64,000 bases of DNA from CAWFPR01 sp963817635 (lineage in GTDB: Bacteria; Acidobacteriota; Vicinamibacteria; Vicinamibacterales; 2-12-FULL-66-21): contig CAWFPR010000002.1 in assembly GCA_963817635.1 (NCBI GenBank), positions 124,001 to 188,000 on the forward strand. Reading direction: 5' to 3'. Under the pieces are notes generated by a model. The model searched no databases. It was not told the origin of the DNA and worked only from the letters and a program-made list of their open reading frames with translations. Below are positions 56,946 through 64,000 of the stretch, piece after piece (position 1 is the stretch's first letter; every line of letters begins with the position of its first letter). A program made the position numbers and the translations under genes.

Positions 56946-58952
56946 TTATCGGCGACTCTGGCGCGCCGACTTCGACGCCGCGGCGGCGATTGTCGCGAAC
57001 GGCCGCGGCACGCCCTCGCTGGCGACCACCTGCCGGCCCAGCTTGAACGACGCTTCCATCGTCAGGTGGCTCTGGTCGAAGTACCGCGGAAGACCGTCCA
57101 TCCCGGTCGTGGAACAGACGCCGCCCGGACAGACGTAGGACGTCGCTTCGAAGTAGTCAACGCCCGGCACCGACGCGGCGAAGCTGCGCAGGCGATCGTT
57201 GGCCGCGACGATCTCCCGGGACGGCGCCGTCACGATGTCGGCGCAGGACAGGCCGGGATAGCTCAACTGCTTCTCGCGACACCGCCGATCGTACCCCGCA
57301 CCTCCGGGATCTTGCCCAGGAGAATCACGTGCTTCCCGGCCTCCGCCAGCCGCCTCACGGTCGCCTCGAAGACCGGCAGGAACGTGGCGGAGCGTTGCTC
57401 GTAGGCCGGCCATGACGACGAGATGATGACCACGGAGTAGCGATCGATCACCGGCCGGATCAGTGCGAGCGACGCGCGGCAGTCGGTCTCGCGTCTCGTC
57501 TCCACGAAGGGGCCTGGATCGCCATCGATCGGGAGGGCAGGAGCCGATCTCGACGTTGCGAAATCGAAACCCGGCGCTCCGTCCGAACACGTCCAGCATG
57601 CCCACGTAGTGCGCCGCGTTCGAATCGCCCCAGAGGATGACGCCGGGTTCCCCGACTCCGTCCGCGCCGTTGACGCACTTCGGGTTCGTCATCTCCTCCG
57701 CCGTGACCATCTGGCTCTGACAGACGCGCTCGGACATGAATGCAGGGGACGAGTGTTTCCGGATGGCGCTCAGTTGCGCGGCGTAGGCGGGCGACGACAG
57801 GGACAAGCCAACGCGGCCGGGATAGATCAGGCACAGCGTGACGATCGCGAGTGTGCCCGCCGGCAGCACGTACTGCCCGGTGATGACACGGAAGGCCGAC
57901 GCGGACGATCGGCGCGCGGGCTGCTCGACGCATCGGAAGGTCCCCCACGACAGCAGGAACGTCAGCGTGAAGATCACGAGGGCGGGGACGACCCCGATCT
58001 CGCTGTGCCCGTACCGATAGAGCGCCACCAGCGGCCAGTGCCAGAGATACGCCGAATACGAGACTTTTCCGATCCAGACGAACGGGGACCAGGCCAACGC
58101 CCGGGACACGGCGTTCGTGCCGCAGAGTCCGGCCCAGATCAGGCATGCGGTGCCGAGCGTCGGCGGCACGGCCCACCAGCCCGGGAAGCGGCTGTTCCCC
58201 GAGAGCAGGACGAGCGCCAGGCCGATGAGCAGCAGGCCGGTCACGGCTATCGGCGCGGCAGAGGCCGCCGGGAACTTCCGGTGGACGCCGCGCAACGACG
58301 CGATGGCGAGCACGGCGCCCATGAGCAGCTCGCCCGCGCGGCACGGCAGCATGTAGTAGGCGAAGCCGGGACTGCGCACCGACATCACCTGCGCCAGGCC
58401 GAAGGACGCCACGGCCGCGCCGATCATCGCCAGGACGATGAGCGACGACCGCCGGGCCTTGTAGAAGATCAGCAGCAGGACCGGCCAGAGCACGTAGAAC
58501 TGCTCCTCGATGCCCAGGGACCACAGGTGCAGCAGCGGCAACTGCTTGCTGTCCGTCGCGAAATAGCTCGTGTCCTGCGAGGTCCAGAAATACACGTTCG
58601 CGGCCGACGCGAGCGACCAGAACGCGGACTTCGCCGCGGCCCTCGCGTCCTCGGGCAGCATCAGCCACTGCGTGCCGATCAGCGTCGCAAGGACGACGAC
58701 GAGCATGGCGGGGGCAATGCGCTTGACCCGCCTCCGATAGAACTCGAGCAGCGAGAAACGATCGCCGTCCAGTTCCGCGCAGATGTTCCGGGTGATCAGA
58801 AAACCCGAGACCGTGAAGAAAATATCGACGCCGACGAAGCCGCCAGGCAGCAGCGTCTCCCGGAGATGGAACAGGATGACCGCCATGACCGCGAGCGCCC
58901 GCATGCCATCGACGTCGGGGCTGTACGCTGAAACTCCGTTTACCCTCAGCAA
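56946..58952 (-). CDS. OafA-type acyltransferase 3 with SGNH domain (frameshifts in SGNH part)
   Basis: An integral membrane O-acyltransferase fused to an SGNH hydrolase-like domain. The membrane half has PDVDGMRALAVMAVILFHLR with the catalytic His, GGFVGVDIFFTVSGFLITRN, FYRRRVKRIAPAMLVVVLAT, LHLWSLGIEEQFYVLWPVLL and further helices. The SGNH half has VILWGDSNAAHYVGMLDVFG and, at the end, YFDQSHLTMEASFKLGRQVV. Between these the frame moves near 57520 and 57285 (ALIRPVIDRYSVVIISSSWP and VIDR-type segments are in the alternate frame). The TTG at 58952 is my best start. It acetylates or otherwise acylates the surface glycan. Confidence 0.86.
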   Translation of the reverse strand: MLRVNGVSAYSPDVDGMRALAVMAVILFHLRETLLPGGFVGVDIFFTVSGFLITRNICAELDGDRFSLLEFYRRRVKRIAPAMLVVVLATLIGTQWLMLPEDARAAAKSAFWSLASAANVYFWTSQDTSYFATDSKQLPLLHLWSLGIEEQFYVLWPVLLLIFYKARRSSLIVLAMIGAAVASFGLAQVMSVRSPGFAYYMLPCRAGELLMGAVLAIASLRGVHRKFPAASAAPIAVTGLLLIGLALVLLSGNSRFPGWWAVPPTLGTACLIWAGLCGTNAVSRALAWSPFVWIGKVSYSAYLWHWPLVALYRYGHSEIGVVPALVIFTLTFLLSWGTFRCVEQPARRSSASAFRVITGQYVLPAGTLAIVTLCLIYPGRVGLSLSSPAYAAQLSAIRKHSSPAFMSERVCQSQMVTAEEMTNPKCVNGADGVGEPGVILWGDSNAAHYVGMLDVFGRSAGFRFRNVEIGSCPPDRWRSRPLRGDETRDRLPRVARTDPAGDRSLLRGHHLVVMAGLRATLRHVPAGLRGDREAAGGGREARDSPGQDPGGAGYDRRCREKQLSYPGLSCADIVTAPSREIVAANDRLRSFAASVPGVDYFEATSYVCPGGVCSTTGMDGLPRYFDQSHLTMEASFKLGRQVVASEGVPRPFATIAAAASKSARQSRR

Positions 58953-59632
58953 CCATGACTCTGAGCATCCTGACGTGTGCGGCACGAGCGACCTCGACCG
59001 ATCGCTCATCGCCTCGAGCCGTTCCCGCAGCGCGGCTTCCGCCCGCTCAGCGTGGGCTGGCCGGCGTCCGACGCGATCGACGATCAACTGGGGAAACCAG
59101 TCGGGCAGCCGCCGGTACGCATCTTCGACTGCGTCCACGTATTCCCGCGAATAGTTGGAGCGCCGTGCCGCGATCGTCTCCGGCGAGGCCAGCAGCAGTA
59201 TCGCGACGTCCGGACGCGGCATGAGCCGGGCGAGCAGCCCGCGTAGCGGCGCGCGCCGCGGCGTGTCGAGGTCGTAGTGCGCGAGATTGTCGTAGAAGTA
59301 GCGGTTGGCTACCACGTACCGACTCCCGGCGCGGCAGCCGGCGGTACACCGCGAACGCCGACATGCGCGACCAGATACCCCAGCGTCCGGGCCGCCGTCA
59401 GTGCCTTGCGCCGATAGCCCCGGCCGCGCTCGGCTGGCGGGGCCGCGGGCTTCGCGTCCTCGCTCGCGCGCCGCGGTCTTGCCCGGCGCAGCGTGAAGCA
59501 GGGCAGTTGCTGAAAGCGCCACTCCGCCGCCGTCGACGCCCTCGCGTTCCAGCACGCCCAGGAGATGCCGCAGGACGGTGCTCTTCCCGCTGCCGACCAT
59601 GCCCGACACGCTCACGAGAACCGGGCGCTTCA
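58946..59632 (-). CDS. Nucleoside/thymidylate-kinase-like P-loop protein (frameshifts)
   Basis: A P-loop kinase with the ATG at 59632 overlapping the TGA of the glycosyltransferase. It starts VLVSVSGMVGSGKSTVLRHL with Walker A, has a middle part in which the frame is lost (about 59330-59490), and then RYVVANRYFYDNLAHYDLDT, similar to the DRY/LID region of thymidylate kinases. ETIAARRSNYSREYVDAVED and RRLPDWFPQLIVDR follow. Family members phosphorylate small molecules. Because it lies inside a glycan locus it may act on a sugar or nucleotide sugar precursor; that is only an inference. Confidence 0.65.
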
Positions 59633-60652
59633 TGACACGGACACCGCGGGCGCGGCGTGGCCCAGCCGCGCGAGGATGTTCGCCCGCGTGGTCTTCCACT
59701 GCGCGAGCTTCGACTCGCCGCAGCCGCCGCGCCCCGGCACGATGGAGGTCGAGGCGCGCCTCCATGTCGCGGACGGCCGCGGACAATCGACGTCGACCGT
59801 GTTGTCCACGTGCACCGCGCCTTCCGGAAACGCCTCGCGCAGCAGCGCCCAGTCCGACACGATCACCGGCGTCCCCTGGTAGATGGCTTCGTAGGCTCCC
59901 CGCAGCATCGTGTGATCGCGCGTCGTCAGCGTCAGCACGGCGTCGGCGTCGGTCAGCAGCCCCCCGTAGGCCTCGGTGCTGAGGAATCCCGTCAGCCGCA
60001 CGTTGGCCGGCAGGCGCGCGGCGAGCGCCGGGTCGAGGTGCTTCGGGTTGCCGGTGACGAAGAACGACACGTCGGGCACGAGCGCGGCGGCCTCGAAAAT
60101 CTCGCGGATCGGTTCGTCGTAGTTGAACGAGCACACCACCGCGACGGTGAAGCCGGCGGGCCGGGGAAACGCCTCGCGGCTGGCGTATTCGATCGGCACG
60201 TCCGGCACGACGGTCGCGTGCGCCCCGGCCTCGCGCACCAGCCGCGCGATGTGCTCGTTGTGCACGAGCGTGGTCGCGGCGCGCCGGCACATCGCCCGCT
60301 GCAGCCACTGGAAACGCCGCCACCGCGGGTGCATGAACGCCGCGCTGTGGGCGTCGAGCACCACCCGGCCGCGATGCCGCCGCGCGTACAGGAACGCCGG
60401 CAGCGCCGCCACGAGCGGCGGCGTCATCACGAACACCGCGTCGGGCCGCTCGCGCGCGAGAATCTCCGCCGTGCGCCGCCACTGCGCCGCGTACTTGAAC
60501 AGCACCGTCGAGGCGCGGCTGCCGTAGGCCGGCGCATAGACCATGTGCGACGTGCCGCCCAGCTCGCGCGCCGTGTGATCGCTCCGGCTGCACGACTCGG
60601 CCCACGAGATGTACGTGACGCGTGGACCCGGACGAGGCTCCTGGATACTCAC
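59630..60652 (-). CDS. Glycosyltransferase, GT-B type
   Basis: About 340 residues from a GTG at 60652 (SIQEPRPGPRVTYISWAESC). Motifs: ELGGTSHMVYAPAYGSRAST, PDAVFVMTPPLVAALPAFLY, LDAHSAAFMHPRWRRFQWLQ and LTGFLSTEAYGGLLTDADAV, then TPVIVSDWALLREAFPEGAV. The stretch after HVDNTVD is out of frame for about 25 residues, where RAVRDMEARLDL fits the family, and the end SKLAQWKTTRANILARLG is in the first frame. So two indels compensate. It overlaps the P-loop kinase by its stop codon. An ATG at 60719 is an alternative start. The donor is unknown. Confidence 0.8.
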   Translation of the reverse strand: MSIQEPRPGPRVTYISWAESCSRSDHTARELGGTSHMVYAPAYGSRASTVLFKYAAQWRRTAEILARERPDAVFVMTPPLVAALPAFLYARRHRGRVVLDAHSAAFMHPRWRRFQWLQRAMCRRAATTLVHNEHIARLVREAGAHATVVPDVPIEYASREAFPRPAGFTVAVVCSFNYDEPIREIFEAAALVPDVSFFVTGNPKHLDPALAARLPANVRLTGFLSTEAYGGLLTDADAVLTLTTRDHTMLRGAYEAIYQGTPVIVSDWALLREAFPEGAVHVDNTVDVDCPRPSATWRRASTSIVPGRGGCGESKLAQWKTTRANILARLGHAAPAVSVS

Positions 60653-60771
60653 CGGGTCATCGTGAACGGCAGATGGAGAACGGGAGAGGGTGCCGCATGC
60701 GATCTGCCGATTTTCCATGTCCCATTTTCGCATCTGGCCGTCAGTCTTCAGCGGCCAGACGCCCACGGCCG

Positions 60772-62065
60772 TCATCGCCGCCGCGCCGAGTTCGCGCCGA
60801 GCCCGACCAGGTCGATCACGAGCTGGTCCGTCCGCACGCCCTGCGCGAGCCGCGCCGGCTCGGCGATCCGCTTGGCGACGATGACCACGTCCGCCTCGCG
60901 CGACAGCCGCTCCCAGTCGTCGTCCAGGAGCTGCGCGACGTGCGGCAGCTTCTCGTCGATGTAGGCGCGGTTCCGGCCGACCAGCCGGCCGACCGCGACG
61001 TCCGGGTCGCAGACGCGCAGCGTGATGCCCTTGCCGATGAGCGACTCGGCCAGCGTCACGAACGGGCTCTCGCGCAGGTCGTCGCTGCCGTTCTTGAACG
61101 ACAGGCCGAGCAGCGCCACGCGGCGGCGTCCCGATTCGAGCACCATGTCCACCACGCGCCGGATGTGCGCCTCGTTGCTGGCGATGACGTTCGACAGCAG
61201 CGGCGTCGCAAGATCGACGTCCTTCGCCACGTAGTTCAACGCGCGCAGGTCCTTCGGCAGGCACGATCCCCCGAACCCGAATCCGGGCCTCAGGTACCGC
61301 GGCGAGATGTTGAGATCCCGGTCCTCGCAGAAGATCCGCATCACCTGGCGTCCGTCGATGCCGAGCTGGTGGCAGAGCGCCCCGATCTCGTTGGCGAAGG
61401 CGACCTTCAAGGCGTGGTACGCGTTGCTCGAGTACTTCACCATCGAGGCTTCGTCGAGCCGGACCCGGTGCACCGGCACGTCCAGGTGGGCGTACGCCCC
61501 GAGCAGCACATCGCCCGCGCGCGGGTCGCTTTCGCCGACGACGGTGAAGGGCGGGTTCTGGAAGTCGCGGATGGCGCTGCCTTCCCGCAGGAACTCGGGG
61601 TTCACGCACACGCCGATGTCGATGCCCACCGTGCGGCCGCTGGCCTTCTCGAGGAGCGGAATCAGCGACCGATTCGAGCACCCCCGGCAGGAGCGTGCTG
61701 CGGATCGCCACGACGTGATACGACGAACCGCCGGCGAGCGCGCCGCCGATCTGCTGGAGCACGCGCTCGAGGTACGACGAATCCAGGCTGCCGTTCCGGC
61801 GGCTCGGCGTGCCGACGCACACGAGCGAGATGTCGGACTCGCGCACCGCCAGCGCGGTGTCGTCCACGACGCGGAGCTGGCCCGTCGCCACCGCGCTTCC
61901 GAGCCACTCGTCGAGATCCGGTTCGGTCACCGGCGCGCGCCCCGCCTTGAGCAGGGCGAGCTTCTGCGGCTCCACTTCGACCCCGGTCACGTGGTGCCCC
62001 GCCTTCGCCAGGCAGGCGGCCGACACGGCCCCGACGTAGCCCAGGCCGAGTATCGCGATCCTCAT
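60772..62065 (-). CDS. Nucleotide-sugar dehydrogenase, GDP-mannose 6-dehydrogenase-like (one frameshift)
   Basis: About 430 residues with the ATG at 62065 (RIAILGLGYVGAVSAACLAK). SLVCVGTPSRRNGSLDSSYL and, after a shift near 61665, VCVNPEFLREGSAIRDFQNP, KYSSNAYHALKVAFANEIGA, the catalytic Cys in GFGFGGSCLPKDLRALNYVA and LGLSFKNGSDDLRESPFVTL are all present. The context PGFGFGGSCLPKDLRAL is closer to AlgD than to the UDP-glucose enzyme at 31578, so it may make GDP-mannuronate. The reading is open into the next gene, but the family ends near 60772. It supplies an acidic sugar for the polymer. Confidence 0.86.
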
Positions 62066-64000
62066 CTAGACTCCCACACACAAAGCCGGCGCACTGCGTG
62101 CGACGGCTGGCCGCGTCATCGATGAACATGCGATGCCAGGACTCGAGCATCAGGATCGACCACAACTGGTTGTGCCATTGAGCCGGCTCCCGCGCCAGTG
62201 GTCTTCCAGCAGGCTCTTTACGGCACCGGCCCTGAAGTACCCACGCTGGTCGAGGCGTCCGTCCAGCAGCAGGTCACCGGCCATCTCGCGCAGGTCATGC
62301 CGGAACCAGACGTCGAGAGGCACCCCGAACCCATGTTTGGGGCGGTCGATGATCTCGGCCGGCAACAGCTCGCGGACCGCTCGCTTCAGGATGTACTTGG
62401 TCGATGGTGCCGTTCAGCTTCAGCCCGACCGGCAGGCTCGCGGCGAACTGCATGAACTCGTGGTCGAGCATCGGCGACCGCCCCTCGAGGCCGTGCGCCA
62501 TCGTCGCGATGTCCACCTTCACCAGCAGGCAGTCGGTGAGGTAGTGGCTGACATCCACGTCCAGCTTGCGCGTCGAGCGGATCGGCGGCGTCGGAGTTGT
62601 CGAAGGTCGCTCGCAAGGAGGGCGCGGCCGGCGCCATCCTGCGAGGAAATCAGGTTCGCAGATCTCCCGCTTGAGTTCCGGGCTGAAGATCATCATGCGG
62701 CGCGCGTATCGCTCGCCGCCACTTGCGCAGGCACTTTCGCAGCCACCGGCGGCCACGGCTCGTGAGTGAATTGGAGCGGCCCGGTGACCGGCACCGCGTC
62801 AGCGAGATGCCCCGCGCACCAGCGCAGGCCGCCTCGGCAGGCGGTCGAACTGTCGTGCGCGCGCCCGGCGTGATATAGCGCCGGTAGCCGGCGAAGTTCT
62901 CATCTCCCGCGTCTCCGTTCAGCGCGACGGTCACGCTGCGCCGCGCCAGCTGCGAGAGGTAGTAGGTCGGAATCGCCGAGGCATCGGCGTATGGCTCGTT
63001 GTAGTGCCAGACGAGATGCGGGAAGATCTCCGTCGCGTTCGGGCGGACGACGAACTCGTGATGATCGGTGCCGTAGCGCTCGGCGACGAGGCGGGCGTAC
63101 GGAAGCTCGTTGAATTCTTCTTCCTCGAACCCGATGGAGAAGGTCTTGACCGCCGCGCCGCTTTCGATGGCCATGACCGCCACGACGGCACTCGAATCGA
63201 TGCCGCCGCTCAGGAACGCACCGAGCGGCACGTCGGCGACGAGCCGCTGTCGAACCGTGTCGTGCGAGCCTCGCCAGCAGTTCGCCGCAGGCGTCCTCCT
63301 CGGAGATTCGCTGCTTCGCGGCGTAGGACAGTTTCCAGTAGCGTTCGAGCGTCAGGCGCCCATCCCGCACGACCGCATAGTGCGCGGCCGGCAGCTTGTG
63401 GACGCCCTCGAAGGCGGACTGCGGGCCCGGCACGTATTGATAGTCGAGGTACGACGAGATGGCCTGCAGGTTCGGGTCGAGGCTCGAACGCCGGATCGGC
63501 GAGGAACGCCTTGGGTTCCGAGGCGAAGGCGAGCCCGTCGCGATCGAGCCAGGTAGTGGAGGGGCTTCCTGCCGACGCGGTCGCGGGCGAGGAGCAAAGT
63601 GCGCCTGTCCGCGTCCCACAGGGCGAATGCGAACATGCCTCGCAGGCGAGGGACGCATTGCGACGCCCCATTCTTCATAGGCGGCGAGGATCACCTCGGT
63701 GTCGGTGCGCGTGCGGAAGTGGTGCCCGCATCGGGTCAGCTCGTACCGCAGTCTCACGTAGTTGTAGATTTCGCCGTTGAAGGTGATCTGCAGGGCCCCG
63801 CCCCGCGCGCTCATCGGTTGGCGGCCGGCCGGGCTGAGATCGACGATGGCCAGCCGACGGTGACCGAGACCAACGGCTCCATCCGTCCACACGCCCTCAC
63901 CGTCTGGACCGCGGTGGGCGATGAGATCGCACATGCCGCGCACGATGTGCGGGTCCACCGGCGCGCCGGAGAGATAGTTGAATCGACCCGCGATACCGCA
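62066..64000 (-). CDS. asnB: Asparagine synthase-like amidotransferase (5' partial, frameshifts)
   Basis: A glutamine-dependent amidotransferase of about 640 residues that runs off the right end. The last codon in the window is the catalytic Cys: the protein reads CGIAGRFNYLSG from 64000 downward, so only the ATG is missing. The glutaminase half has IAHRGPDGEGVWTDGAVGLG and ITFNGEIYNYVRLRYELTRC; the synthetase half has PLGAFLSGGIDSSAVVAVMA (P-loop-like SGGxDS), NGDAGDENFAGYRRYITPGA and LVKVDIATMAHGLEGRSPML. Frame shifts occur near 63650, 63480, 63270, 62780, 62590 and 62390. The order in the cluster and the length fit the XrtA-system amidotransferase that aminates a sugar or uronate. It ends at the dehydrogenase start. 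Confidence 0.86.

Noticed and set aside
56946..60605. 1219-residue minus-strand protein joining a glycosyltransferase, a kinase and an acyltransferase
   Set aside because: Three families with their own starts and stop overlaps are joined only because one-base errors removed stops.
59630..62065. 811-residue dehydrogenase-glycosyltransferase fusion
   Set aside because: The dehydrogenase ends near 60772 in its native frame, and the glycosyltransferase has its own GTG start; the frame joins them by chance after a shift near 61665.

Overview
The window is high-GC bacterial DNA with densely packed genes, many ATGA or GTGA start/stop overlaps, many GTG and TTG starts, and almost no non-coding DNA in the first half. 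The gene content suggests a soil-type Acidobacteriota, probably class Vicinamibacteria: menaquinone genes beside an amidohydrolase of the aminodeoxyfutalosine-deaminase type, a miaA-hfq pair, an EtfBA plus ETF-quinone oxidoreductase set, and an XrtA/PEP-CTERM-associated exopolysaccharide locus. The taxonomic call is an inference; no rRNA or other marker is present.

Layout. 1-3.7 kb: quinone genes (amidohydrolase, UbiA-type prenyltransferase, UbiX, UbiE/MenG). 3.9-8.5 kb: a TonB-like protein, a 31-residue membrane peptide, miaA, hfq, deoB, dgt. 8.6-13.7 kb: DUF177, rpmF, plsX, fabD, fabG, acpP, fabF, the usual start of the type II fatty-acid operon. 13.8-17.2 kb: etfB, etfA and ETF-QO, which pass electrons from acyl-CoA oxidation to the quinone pool. 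17.4-23.6 kb: envelope and regulatory genes (PEGA protein, second TonB-like protein, GAF/degenerate-GGDEF protein, two PilZ proteins, a sigma-54 activator without a sensor domain). 23.6-46.6 kb: exopolysaccharide export and assembly (SLBB export protein, outer-membrane barrel, Wzz, AAA ATPase, tyrosine kinase, sugar transferase, deacetylases, UDP-glucose dehydrogenase, FemAB protein, glycosyltransferases, ligase, heparinase-like lyase). 46.2-64 kb: more polysaccharide genes in alternating blocks (acyltransferase, flippase, glycosyltransferases, methyltransferases, two paralogous kinases, a secreted protein, an OafA-type acyltransferase, a GDP-mannose-dehydrogenase-like enzyme and an asparagine synthase running off the right end). 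No exosortase gene is in the window.

Regulation. I see four candidate -24/-12 (sigma-54) promoters, at 17402, 19881, 51490 and 56744 (minus). With the activator at 22.5 kb and the PilZ proteins, they suggest sigma-54 and perhaps c-di-GMP control of the surface-polysaccharide genes.

Two cautions. First, about half the genes are broken by one-base shifts in their conserved domains. Many lie in short homopolymers (mostly GGG or CCC) and several are compensated nearby, which looks more like sequencing or assembly error than decay; I give the whole gene span and mark the shifts. Second, short intergenic regions carry degenerate heptamer repeats that reach into some gene ends.
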